A stretch of 28,985 nucleotides of DNA from Diphasiastrum complanatum (Eukaryota; Streptophyta; Lycopodiopsida; Lycopodiales; Lycopodiaceae), in NCBI GenBank assembly GCA_029204225.1, contig MU836440.1, positions 1-28,985 of the forward strand. The letters are read 5' to 3'. A program made the translations under genes and the position numbers. Positions 11,006 through 21,539 of the stretch are shown piece by piece. Each line of letters starts with the position of its first letter. Positions within the stretch are counted from its first letter, which is position 1. The notes under the pieces are model-generated. The model made no database searches, was not told where the DNA came from, and was given only the letters and a program-made list of their open reading frames with translations.

Positions 11006-11224
11006 TCTCCCTCAATAATAAAGGTCATTTACTTAACATTAAACAAACTACTCATGGAACATGCCTCCATGATAGCATAGTCACTTTCAACTCAAAAACT
11101 AATCTATACTTAACAACAGGGCCACAAGTAAAGCTCAAAACATGTCCAACAACCTATGCAGCTTTTAGGATATCACCTCAACGCCAACTTTTAGCTTGAA
11201 ATTTTCAAACATGGCTTTGCTTCA

Positions 11225-12510
11225 CTATTTCGTAAATACATCAGCGATTTGTGTAGCAATAGTACAATGAACCACATCTATACCTTTTGAACAAAGCTTT
11301 TCGCATATAAAATGGTACTTTACTTCTATGTGCCTTGTTCTAGCATGAAACACTAGAGTTTTTGCTAATTGAATTCCACTATGACTATCACAAGAAATAA
11401 GTGTACCTTTGGCTTGTCTTACCCCAATTTCTTTGAGTAGCTCTTGTAGCTTATTGTGTTGAAGAATACAAAGCTTTATATTCAGCTTCAGTAGTGAAAA
11501 GTGATACAATATCCAGTTTTTTGCTTGACCAAGAAAACAGCTATTTCCAACATCGAAAGCATAGCCAGTGGTAGATCTTCTATCATCTATACTACCACCC
11601 TACCCCAATCAACATCTACAGTATTTCAATTTTAGCAAATCAAATTGTCTTGAGTAAACTAGACCAAGATCAAGCATGTCTTTCATGTACCTTAGAATGT
11701 GTTTAGTTTCTTTCCAATGCTCCAAGGTAGATGATGTCATAAGCTCACAAGAATCACAGCATAACAAATGTTTGCTCTAGTAGTGATGAAAATATATCGC
11801 TACCAACAAGTTGGCAATACAATGTGCAATCAATAGGACCATTCTCATCAAGACATGACAATTTCTTGCTAATTTCACTAGGCAAGGTCAATGGCTTACA
11901 ATCAGGCATGTATCAAATCCAAATCAGTCATCTTGAAATGCTTACACAAACTAGACTTGATAGACTTTATCAAGTTCTCATTTTTCTTGTGATAATGATA
12001 TCGTCAACATATAGCACAACTAATGCAACAATATCACCACTAGTAAGCACATAGAGGATCAGAGTTTGTTCTCACAAAATCATTCTCTAGAAAGTAGTTA
12101 TCTATACGATTATACCATGCTCGTGGCACCTGTTTCAAACATTATAATATTTACTGCAGTTTGCATACTTTGTTCTCTTGGCCCTTCACAGCAAACCCTT
12201 GTGGCTAGAACATATAGACTTCTTCTTCGAGGTCACCATTCAAGAATGTTTTCCAATCAAAAAAATGAAGTTAATGCAATGACCAAGCATAAAATAATTC
12301 ACTTAACTACTGGAGCAAATGTTTCATCAAAATCAATACCTTTACTTTGCTTATAACCCTTGACCACCAAGTGTGCCTCATGTTTCAATCGATCCATCAG
12401 CATGAAATTTGGTTCTATATACCCATGTATTACTAATAGTCCCACATACTATGCTTGTGGATTGAATCCATCTCATCCTCCATAGCCCCTTGCCACTCCT
12501 TGAGGTCCTT
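11225..12510 (-). pseudogene. Copia RT and RNase H, element I
   Basis: Reading the minus strand from about 12510, RT begins with a W.GAMEDEMDS-like segment, then [13 protein letters not shown] near 12340-12300. The catalytic LYVDDI motif is at 12014-11997. RNase H ends with ARTRHIEVKYHF and ADVFTK before a stop at 11225. Stops and frameshifts interrupt the reading frame, so no full polyprotein is possible. RT and RNase H copy element RNA into DNA in virus-like particles (family knowledge). The RT start lies almost directly after the protease fragment at 12551; integrase is missing. Confidence 0.85.
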
Positions 12511-12550
12511 TGCTTTCATAGTTTGCTGACTCTTGGCACTTCATGACACC

Positions 12551-12967
12551 TTAATATGCCAACAAAAATAAAAAGTACTCTTTGTGAAAGTTCATGTGTG
12601 AGCTTGCTCCACTATCAATCCACCAAGGATCAATATCTCCATCATTAGCAATCAAACATGAAGATATCACAAGAGCATTATCGTTTGAGTTTTGAACATC
12701 AACACCATCTTCATCAAGAGTTAGATTACTTCCTTGCTTATCACCTTGATCTCTCTTCTTCTTGAAGCACTCACTAGAAAAATGTCCTTTGATTCCACAA
12801 TAGAAACATTTTATCCTAGATCTACCTTTCTTCTTGCCAACAAAAATAGAAGACTCACCTTGATCTTGCCCTTTAGACCACTTGCCTTTGCTCTTGCCCT
12901 TTGAGAACATAGCCGACTTGGGACGTGGAAGATGATCCTCCTCTTGATAGAAGCCTAAACTCCTCAT
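12551..12967 (-). pseudogene. Copia gag zinc knuckle and protease fragment, element I
   Basis: A basic linker leads to an intact CCHC zinc knuckle (12808-12767, C-X2-C-X4-H-X4-C, CFYCGIKGHFSSEC). About 40 residues later comes the aspartic protease motif WWIDSGASSHM (about 12630-12595). The frame ends soon after the motif at a stop at 12551, then jumps to RT, so most of the protease and all of integrase are absent. It overlaps the upstream gag frame with a shift near 12900. Confidence 0.88.
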
Positions 12968-13520
12968 TCACCAAGATTTCTTGCAAGTCCTCCATACTTG
13001 GCAAAATCTTTTGAATAGCAAAACTTTGAACAAGATTACCATGATCATCCAACAAGCCATTAAAAACTACTTGAACAAGTTCTATCTCCTTAATGCTTTC
13101 AACAATCCATGCTAACTCATCATTGAATGCTTGAACCCTCAAAACAAAGGCATCAGCACTTTCATCCTTATTTTGTAAATTTTGAAAGATTTCCCCCCTA
13201 AGAGTTAGAACCCCTGATGTAGACTTGGACTCATAAACCTTCTTCAAAGCTTCTCAAGTCTCACTAGATGTAGTGCACTTACCAACTTCCTTGAGAAGTT
13301 CTTTAATCAAATTCATCTTTTTCACATGAAGAGATTTCTTTGCTCTCCTATCGTATCTCAATTTTTCTTGAGGTGCGAAAGGACTCTCCTCCACACCTAC
13401 AACTATATCCATCAACTCATTCATCTCAAGGAGAGACTCCATTGTCATCTTCCAAGTTGAGGTGTTGCTTGAGGTAAGCCTATCATTGCTCTCCAACATG
13501 AAGCCTCCATTTGTAGCCAT
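12873..13520 (-). pseudogene. Copia gag, element I
   Basis: Begins MATNGGFMLESNDRLTSSN with the TW.M.MESLL pattern of copia gag (UBN2/DUF4219-type), running 13520-13254. An in-frame TGA interrupts it where the family normally has Trp (ET-stop-EALKKVYES), which fits TGG to TGA. The second part (13247-12873) carries the gag helices ending NEEFRLLSRGG. A frameshift then moves to the zinc-knuckle frame. Gag forms the particle that packages element RNA. Confidence 0.85.
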
Positions 13521-13539
13521 GTTGCAATGATTTTATCTT

Positions 13540-14575
13540 CTCTTTAAACCTATTCCAATGGACTTAGCACTAGAAGAAATCACAAAGATATGGAACCTCT
13601 CAAATCTCTTTCTTGCACAAAACTAGCAAATCCAACACATAGAATTGATGATACTTGATCAACCTACAATATCATGAACTTTTGCACTCTCTAAGATTGA
13701 AACGCACTCTTGAAAAGTTTATCAACTTCAAATTCAAGAGATCATATCAATTCTAGGGTTTTCACAAAGTGCATATATTGAGTCACACAAATTCTACATG
13801 CAAAAGCTAGAAACTTGATATAGAATCTTGAAGAACTTATGCATCAAAACTCACCACAATCCAACAAGTAGGGAGATAAATTGGCCTACTACAAGTATTT
13901 TGACCTAAATTGAGCTTTGAATTACAAAGATCCCCATTCTACACTTGAAAATACTTGATTTTGACAAGGAATCACTCTAGCACACTCTAGAACTGATGGC
14001 GCCTCCAAATCACTCACTAAAATTGGCTTCTCCTAGAAATATAGCCTGAAACAAAGATTTGATATGATTTGAAAAAATTAGATACAAAGATCTAATTATT
14101 CTCTTTGATCTTTAGCTAATTTAGAGAGAACATCTAGTGTCATTACAAATGTAGAAATCATGCATCTAATACACATAGAAGATGAAAATTCAATAAGAAC
14201 TTGTCATAAAAACTTAGATATAATAATTTATTGTTCTTGTCCATAAAAAAGTAGTACAACAACAATATTCACATGTGTGGATCCATAAACATAAGAAAAA
14301 TAGCATTCTACACACAAAATTTCACTATATCACCACCCAAATGTGAAAATGGATATAGAAACCCAAAGAGATATCTTCCACAAGAATGAATAAGAGAAGA
14401 ATGAGAGAGACGGGTTCCTCCAACGATTTTAGCCTATTTATAATAGCCTCTTGCCCTATTTGGATGTTCTTGCACAAGCTTAAACTTATGGAAGTTTTCA
14501 GATCTTTACCAAAACCTAGATCTACTTGACTCTACATTGTTTAGACAATCGGTTGAGAGTCTGAAATACCTAACA
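13540..14575 (-). mobile_element. Leader and probable 5' LTR region of element I
   Basis: On the minus strand TGTTAGG at 14575 could be an LTR start. TATTATAAATAG (14445-14434) is a good TATA box, followed by leader-like sequence down to the gag ATG at 13520. No PBS matching initiator-Met tRNA was found between them. The text does not resemble the 3' LTR at 10473-11005, so the two ends do not pair. Confidence 0.45.
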
Positions 14576-14639
14576 ATCACAAGATGTGGCTATGCATAGT
14601 CAATTTATGTCTATGCCTATAAAAGAAAATTGAAAACTG

Positions 14640-15190
14640 CAAAATGCATGATGCGCTTTGTCAAAGGTACTATTGATCTTGGATTAGTCTATCCCATATG
14701 CAATTGTATGCCTACTTTGGCTGGTTAATCATAAGTTGAGTATAGATGACCAAAAATCTACTATAGAATATGTTTTTAAGTTTGGAAATGGTTGTTATTC
14801 CTAGTCTAGTAAGAAACAACAAACTGTTTCATTCTTCACTATTGATACAAAGTATAATGGTTTATGTCCAACTATGGAAAAAACTACTTGGTTATGTCTA
14901 AACTTTTTAAAAATTGCTTAATCTCAAGAGAAAACTACTACAATCTTGTATGATAGTTCTAGTGACATTCACCTAGCAAAGAATCATGTGTTTCGTGCAT
15001 GGACAAACACATCAATATCATCACTTTGTATGAGAAAATACATTATCCAAAAAAATTAATGTGAGCATTGTAGGACAAAAGAAGGATTGGAGAACAACTA
15101 CTACACATATTTATAAAGCCTCTATCTAGAAGTCTGAGTGTCTTAGAGATAAACTTTTTGTTTATACGATAAAGCAAAGCACTAGAGATA
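14640..15190 (+). pseudogene. Copia RNase H remnant, element II
   Basis: The plus strand, with many stops and frameshifts, shows MRFVKGTIDLGLVYP at the start (the RT/RNase H boundary), a degraded segment resembling the copia S-KKQQTVS region, then V-RAWTKHINI and HIFIKPLS, the usual end of copia RNase H (ADIFTKPLS). It is strongly decayed and opposite in strand to element I. TGTTAGAAATG at 15192 then looks like the start of its 3' LTR. Confidence 0.7.
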
Positions 15191-15191
15191 G

Positions 15192-15440
15192 TGTTAGAAA
15201 TGAGAGCTCCAAGAGCTCTCATAAAATTTGTGTATGTCAGTTTGTGATGTAACTTACTTAGCTAAGTTTATATAACCTGTCATGTCATGTTGGATGCATG
15301 ATCATGGCCAAGTCAATGGGATACATGTCCCATGATGGCTAACTAAGTTGTGCATGGGCTAGCCCTGAGAAAGTATATGTATTGTGAGTTTTTGTTGCTG
15401 AATGGAATACCAAGGTGCTTAAATTTTGTGTGGGGTGTTG
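15192..15440 (+). mobile_element. Probable 3' LTR start of element II
   Basis: TGTTAGAAATG directly follows the RNase H remnant, in the position and with the opening of a copia LTR, and a TATATAA-like motif is near 15270. The LTR is probably truncated, because integrase sequence begins within about 300 bp. Its right limit is not defined. Confidence 0.45.
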
Positions 15441-15459
15441 TGTGTGCAACTCTAGCTTT

Positions 15460-16180
15460 GTTGATGGTTGCTCTTGGATCTCTACAATTGACAATTATTG
15501 TGCCAAAGAATCTATTTGATGAGAGGATATGTAAAGGACATGTGATGGGAAATCAGTATAGGTAAATATTTTTGAAGAGCAGTGCTAAGAGAGCACATTG
15601 TATTCTTGAACTCATGCACACTAACATATGTGGACCAATGCAAACAAGGTCCATCATGGTTGCTTGCTACCTTGTTACCTATATCAATGATTCCAATTAA
15701 AAGTGTTGGATATAATGTATGTCACACAAGTAAGATGTTTTCTCAATCTTTTGCAAGTTAATAACACGGTAGATAAACACACATGTTGCTATATTAAAGT
15801 TCTAAGATCAGATAGAGGAGCAACAGACTGATGTTGTAGAAAGCAAGAATATGATAATAATTGAGATAGCGAAATTGATGTTGAAAGGTTGGAATTTTCC
15901 AAATACCTATCAGGCTGAAGCATGTAGCAGAACAACTTATGCGCCAAATTTGTGTCCTACCAAGTTGGTGGAGCATATCACAATAGAGGAAACATTTATG
16001 AGAATCAAGCCCAAGGTTGCTCATTTCTTAGTGTTTGAATGCACTTCCTATGCACTTGAGACACAAATGGAAAAAATTGGATGCTAAGTCCATCAAGTGC
16101 ATCTATACATGATGTGATGAAAATTTTAATGCTTGATTTGTTGTTGGAGTGAATACTTTTGACACTTACTTTCAATAAAA
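15460..16180 (+). pseudogene. Copia integrase remnant
   Basis: Fragments in order: an ICKGHVMGNQYR segment (15530-15562, resembling the zinc-finger end C..C..GK..R), LELMHTNICGPM (catalytic Asp replaced by Asn at 15623), RSDRG (second Asp at 15811), IIEIAKLMLKG (Glu at 15863), then NLCPTK and a KSIKCI-type end. The second Asp and the Glu are only about 17 codons apart instead of about 36, so a piece is missing. It lies downstream of an LTR start, the wrong order for one element, so it belongs to another copy or a rearrangement. Confidence 0.75.
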
Positions 16181-16946
16181 GCCATAGATGCATTCATACA
16201 ATTTTTAAGTTTCAAAGTGGGTTTTGTGTAAATGATTTTTTATGTATTCTTGAAATTAAAAATTTGGCTCTCAACTTTAGCACCACTTTATATCATGTCA
16301 TTAAATTGATTCCTTTCAATGGGATTTCAGTACCCGTACTAGACTAACATTGCAAAATTTAGTGTCTTTTCCATAATATTCATGACTTTGCATTCTACAT
16401 GGCCACACTTAAAAAAGAAGATATAATTGGTGAGTGCTTTTTAAACTATGAAACATAATATTCTAAAAATTACCTTATCAAGGTGTTAAAGTCAATTAGA
16501 AATCTCCTTCAACATAATTGAAATAGATATAGACTATATCCTTCATGCTTTCTTGTGATTTGATACTTTTAGATAAACTTGTGTTGACATCTCAATCATA
16601 GTGGTTGGCACATCTATATGCTAAATGACATACTTTAAAATTGGAGCTTTGAAGCTTCCTACTTTGTTCATTCAAAAACATTACACAGAATAATTCCTTC
16701 TAGATATGACACATGGGAATCCATAAGAAGATTCATGTCTCTTAACATTGATAAATGATTTGTCATTTTATTTTACATCAAAATATAATTACTATAGTTT
16801 AAAAAGTCACTCATCAATGTACTCACTTCCATATGTCACATATGAACCATGCATATTGTTAAGCCTTTAAGGATTTGGAATTCTTGAAAATTTTCAGATT
16901 TTGTCAAAAAAACAAATTTTCTTTTGCATTCATGACTATAAATTTT

Positions 16947-16950
<4 letters not shown>
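16181..16950 (+). other. Unassigned AT-rich sequence
   Basis: No domain recognised on either strand. It may continue degraded copia DNA. Confidence 0.4.

Positions 16951-17001
<51 letters not shown>
16951..17001. repeat. (TA)25 microsatellite
   Basis: A 50-nt TA tract directly left of the palindromic element at 17021. A similar tract precedes the second copy at 23878. Confidence 0.97.
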
Positions 17002-17004
<3 letters not shown>

Positions 17005-17020
17005 AACTTTGTTCCGCTTT

Positions 17021-17529
17021 TATGCATGGGTGAGGGGACCCATGCATCATTAGAGGAGTTCTAAATCCAAAAAAGACCCCTTGTAAAGATTTTTTTTATA
17101 TTTTTTTTCAATTTTTTCTTACACATGAATCAATCAAAACACTCAAATTTGAAATTTACGTAACGTAACTTTTTGAGTTCACATTTTAATTCCACACTAA
17201 AAATGGCATAACTTTTTAGTGGTAAGTCCAAATTTAGCAGATCTTGGTGCATTAGAAAGCGCTTGACAAGGGCTTTCCAAAGATATGTTAGATGACATAC
17301 TTCTGAGTTACGATTAAAAAGTTATGGCAAGTCAAAAGTATTAATGTTATAATATTTTAATAATATAAACTACATCTTGCACGAATTTTTAAAGGATCTT
17401 TTTGGAGCTCAAAACCTCTTTAATGCCTCCTCCCCTCAGCCATGCATACACATTTTTTAACTAAAAAACTTTGGGAAGAAGATGCATATATGGAGAAAAG
17501 GATGCATGGCCCTCCTCCCCATTCATGCA
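17021..17529. mobile_element. MITE-like inverted-repeat element, long copy
   Basis: TATGCATGGGTGAGGGGA (17021-17038) is mirrored by TCCCCTCAGCCATGCATA (17431-17448), 17 of 18 positions paired. The inner arms also pair: CATTAGAGG..(about 40 bp) at 17048 with the reverse complement near 17390-17425. A second mirrored end follows at 17510-17529. There is no coding capacity and no convincing target-site duplication. The short copy at 23878 shares both flanks but lacks the interior. Confidence 0.65.
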
Positions 17530-17534
17530 TGCAT

Positions 17535-17596
17535 CTCTCTCTCTCTCTTTGTTTCATTCAAATTTCATTCCCTCTTCCTCTCCTTTTCTCATTCTC

Positions 17597-17651
<55 letters not shown>
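17535..17651. repeat. Compound (CT)n/(CA)n microsatellites
   Basis: CT at 17535-17548, CT at 17597-17617, then CA at 17617-17651. Confidence 0.97.
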
Positions 17652-17654
<3 letters not shown>

Positions 17655-17656
<2 letters not shown>

Positions 17657-17767
17657 AAACGAAGAAGAACAAAGCAAGAGGAGGAAGAGGAAGAAAGAAA
17701 CAAGCAAGAAGAGGAAGAAGGAATCGAGAAGCTTGGCAAAAGGAGAAAGAAAATGAAAAGCATGAAG
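17655..17767 (+). other. Purine-rich tract ending at a possible splice donor
   Basis: About 100 nt of GAAGA/GAGGAAG text directly follow the pyrimidine and CA tracts and end at ATGAA/GTAAGC. This could be a transcribed leader exon of an unidentified plus-strand gene, but no coding exon follows that I recognise. Confidence 0.3.
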
Positions 17768-18375
17768 TAAGCTTTATGTGGAAATGGTTTCTAAAATTCT
17801 GTTTTATCATTCTTGCAAATATTTTCCAAACACATTTACATCAGGTATCTGGACTGGTGAAAAAAAGATAATCTACACTATTTGGGGGCCTGCAATTCGG
17901 GTTTTCAGATTAAAAACATGATCTTGCTTTTCTACTAAGCACATTTTCTTGCTTAAGCAATTCTGTGAGACATTATTGTTCAAAGTAGAAAATTGGAAAT
18001 CAAGTTTTGTATATCTATTTTACAAATCTGCATCCAACAAAAGGCCTCTCTAGTTGATCTGAAGCAATAGGCATTATCCCATAGCTACGGCCCAATCATT
18101 CCAGAAGGGCATTGACATCTGGACAAAAGTGATTGGAGAAGCCTGACCATCAACCCGCTGATCTGGCTATCCTACATACAATCAAACCTCCAAAATATGA
18201 TCTCCCTTTGCTTGCTAATAAGCACACCTCCAACGCACTGAACCAACGATGCAGCCCAACCAATGGACCCTCTACAGATCGACGCCCCTGATAACCTGCC
18301 ATCACACTGCCACCAGATTTCAAAAGCTCATGTTTGAATGAGAGACAAAGATAGAAGAAGGAACGTGTCAAGTAG

Positions 18376-18381
<6 letters not shown>
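17768..18381. other. Unassigned sequence
   Basis: No gene recognised. The minus frame over 18150-18443 is mostly read-through of the CT tract. Confidence 0.4.

Positions 18382-18423
<42 letters not shown>
18382..18423. repeat. (CT)21 microsatellite
   Basis: A CT tract directly next to the start of the 137-bp tandem array. Confidence 0.95.
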
Positions 18424-18425
<2 letters not shown>

Positions 18426-18437
18426 CTGGCCCGGCGC

Positions 18438-18940
18438 GTACAAATTTTTGGGGCCACCTCAAGTGGAAAAATAACTACTAGAGTACTTATATGCCTTTCC
18501 ACCGACATGGATTAAAAATTACCATGGTAAACTTCCTGCCCCCACTTGTGTGGTTAGCGCTTATTTTACCTGAGTAGAAATTTTTGTGGCCACATGGAGT
18601 GGAAAAATATGATTATGATAGTACATATATGCCTGTCCACGGAGGTGGACTAAAAATTACAATGGTAAAAGTTTTTCCCCAACCTATGAGGTTAGCGCTT
18701 ATTGTACCTGAGTACAAAGTTTTGGGGCCACCTTTAGTGGAAAACTATAATTATTGAGTACTTATATGCCTTTCCGCGGATGTGGATTAAAAATTACCAT
18801 GGTAAAATCCAGCCCCCCACCTGTGTGGTTAGCGATTATTTTATTTGAGTACAAATATTCGGGGCCACCTTTAGTGGAAAAATATATTTACTAGAGTACT
18901 TATATGCTTGTCTACGAATGTGGATTTAAAATTACCTTGG
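18438..18940. repeat. 137-bp tandem array, about 3.7 copies
   Basis: Units start at 18438, 18574, 18712 and 18849 (periods 136, 138, 137). Shared landmarks are GTACAAA.TTTTGGGGCCACC, GTACTTATATGCC, GGATTAAAAATTACCATGG and GTGGTTAGCGCTTATT. The last unit ends about 18940. No coding frame runs through. It resembles a short satellite or the subrepeats of a larger element. Confidence 0.95.
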
Positions 18941-19324
18941 CCAGCCAACCTCTAAAACTCATATCTACCTTTGGCATGACCCAAGTGTTTGCAACTTGAT
19001 TGATATAATACGTACATAAATAGGCACATAAAATCTAATGCCATCATTAACTATAAAGGATGAAGGATGTGTGCATGTGCTATTCCTAGAATTTAGTCAC
19101 ATGTAGAGCTGCTGATATAAAAGGGATTCATGTTGATGGAATGGGACACAAGTTTCTATGGTCGTTGATTATAGCTCATAATAGCTCTGTCGAAGGGCCT
19201 GCAAAGGCAAGTGAAAGACACAGGGTTACTCTTGGTAATACATGACACGAACATCTCCTAAGTTAGATCGTAGCATAACAATATACACTTTATGGAAGCG
19301 ATCCAATTTCCAATCATGTGTGCA

Positions 19325-19326
<2 letters not shown>
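18941..19326. other. Unassigned sequence
   Basis: No gene, RNA or repeat recognised. Confidence 0.4.

Positions 19327-19381
<55 letters not shown>
19327..19381. repeat. (CT)27 microsatellite
   Basis: A 55-nt CT tract. Confidence 0.97.
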
Positions 19382-19383
<2 letters not shown>

Positions 19384-19614
19384 GGGCTCTATTACATACA
19401 TATATCGCTTTGCGTACTAACCTTATTTACTAGTGGGGGTGAAAAAAATGCCTTACTATGATAAAAGACCCCACATAATAGAAAAAGTTATCAAAAAAAA
19501 AAATGGTGGGAAAGTTGTGAATCTTTCAATGGCCAGAATCTGTGCACAGTATGGACAGTCAATCTAACGGTGAGCAGCAATTTGCACTTAGTACACCTAA
19601 GTGTCCTCTGGTTC

Positions 19615-19657
19615 TATAAAGAGAAAATTCACACAACCCTATTCACTTTCCCTCATA

Positions 19658-19750
<93 letters not shown>

Positions 19751-19840
19751 CGCTCTACCTTACGGTGATTGTGATTGAAGAGAAAAACTCATGAATGCTA
19801 CTAGAAGAGCAATCGTGTGAACGATACTGCAAACTAAGGT
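19615..19840 (+). promoter_or_regulatory. Possible promoter and leader (TATA box then CT-rich leader)
   Basis: TATAAA at 19615-19620 is followed about 40 nt later by the 86-nt CT tract (19661-19746) and then ACTAAG/GTGAGA near 19837, a possible donor. The order TATA, pyrimidine leader, donor is typical of a plant 5' end. The next plus-strand signal is the CT-tract acceptor at 20496 and the O-methyltransferase remnant. The connection is inference. Confidence 0.3.
19661..19746. repeat. (TC)43 microsatellite
   Basis: An uninterrupted TC tract. Confidence 0.98.
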
Positions 19841-20379
19841 GAGAGTGATTTGAGAAATGGTAGCTCGCTGATAATGAAGGATGTATGCGGCGCTTTATGA
19901 TTAGGAATGGATGCTTACTACTTGCTGTGATTACGTTGTGTAGTAGCAAGTATTGGCTTGCAAAATTGTGATTGGATACTCTTGCAATCAAGCGCTGCCT
20001 CAAGGAGCAGTAGTGGGCATTCTTACAGGTATTTTCTCAACCTTTTTTGATCTATGGTTGGCGCTAGACAGCAATCCAGATGTTGGCAATAAGTCTCACT
20101 TTTTATGAATAAAGTATAGTCGCTGGCCAATGCTCTTTCTGTAGCAGAATTGGCCGCTGGCCAGCGCTAGTTTTTGGCAAGAATATTTAGTCTGCTACTG
20201 TGATTTAGCAATGTCTTGCATGCAAGCACAACTCCACGCATTTTTCAGTATGGAATGATAGTAAAAGTGCAATGGACCGCTGTCCTTCCATATAGATTCC
20301 GATGATACCAATGGTGATAGCTTGTATGTGGTTGATAAGAGTACTCTTTCTATACTCCATTGGCTGTAACTTGTATTGT

Positions 20380-20498
<119 letters not shown>

Positions 20499-21254
20499 GC
20501 CAGATCGGTTGTGATAGAATGCCACAATCGCCCCACCATCATGCTCTCACCCTAGGTTTACAAGAGCATGAATCCAAGCATGACATGCTGCTACCTGTTG
20601 TAGGCTTGTGGGATTATTGGACCAGAGACAAGATTATATATTTCAATAAGTTAATGGGGCTCTTATATATGGTGCATTTAAATGGCCAGATTTCAATGAG
20701 CAGGATGCACCTATTTATCAGTTGTGGTGTTTATCATGTGACCTTCATAGTTGGATTTGCTACCATTCCTTCAAACGTAGTAAAATAGTCATGCCGTATA
20801 AATTAGACTTTAATGTCTCAAACATGTTTAGTGATATTTTGTCCTAATGATGTTCACATGTAGAATTTTTTAACAATCATGAATGAACTGGCTGGCTGAT
20901 GAAGCAGGTTAAGGTATCTATTTTATGCTTTACTTCCTTCATCTTGAATTTATACATTGTCTTCTTTTTTTGGGACTCCTATTTCAACCATTACCCTAGC
21001 TTATACTATAATCCAATGTAATCCATCCTTAACCCTAACTCGAATCCATGTTGTTGACTGATGGTGAAATGGGCACATGCAAATGGACTGTACAATTTAA
21101 CCCTAGCTTTCTATATAGTATAGTACAGTCTACCATGACCCTATAATATATTACAGTACAGTCCAACCCTAACCCTATGATATCATACTCTACCTTGGTC
21201 CACATGCATAGAGTCATAACTTTTGTTAGTTAGTCATAAACCTGGGTGGTGCAG
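20499..21254 (+). other. Sequence upstream of the O-methyltransferase exon
   Basis: The open frame across 20360-20788 starts in the CT tract, so its N-terminus is not real. Residues after the acceptor faintly resemble O-methyltransferase text, then the reading frame is lost. The 20980-21200 part has repeated ACAGTCYAMC and two CCCTAA units, with no gene. Confidence 0.35.
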
Positions 21255-21411
21255 ATCTCTCAAGAATTCCATGACAAGTTGTACAAAGACAACCATGAAA
21301 GATTTCACTCAATATTACCATGGTCTACAAGAAGAGAGGTCCATTGTTGACATGGGTGGAGGAGTAGGGGCAACTTTGTGTGAGATTGTATCAATTTATT
21401 CTCATCTGAGC
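21255..21411 (+). pseudogene. Plant O-methyltransferase fragment (SAM-binding exon)
   Basis: After a GGTGCAG acceptor (21254) the frame reads NSMTSCTKTTMKDF then SIVDMGGGVGATL (21346-21369) and EIVSIYSHL. This matches the plant COMT-type small-molecule O-methyltransferases, where an FN.AM..H segment precedes motif I (LVDVGGG.G), the S-adenosylmethionine site. Upstream sequence (20590-20720) has a weak resemblance (W..., DKIIYFNKLMG, WPDFNE) to the preceding family segment, in broken frames. Downstream the catalytic His and dimer regions are absent and a 360-bp tandem array begins, so the gene is truncated. Members methylate phenolics such as caffeate or flavonoids; the substrate cannot be told here. 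Confidence 0.75.
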
Positions 21412-21539
21412 TATATGTCTTTTAGTCTATGTGTCTTTCTAGCTTAAATGTCTATTGGCTTTTCAGACAAACCTACATGATTATAAGACAGATCTTCTCC
21501 GAGCCTCAATAAGGATAGCACCTGTTTTAGACCTAAACA

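Noticed and set aside
15794-16193. Minus-strand frames over 15794-16193
   Set aside because: Shadows of the plus-strand copia integrase remnant.
21000-21180. Interstitial telomere repeat (CCCTAA)
   Set aside because: Only two adjacent units plus scattered CCCTA; too few for a telomeric block.
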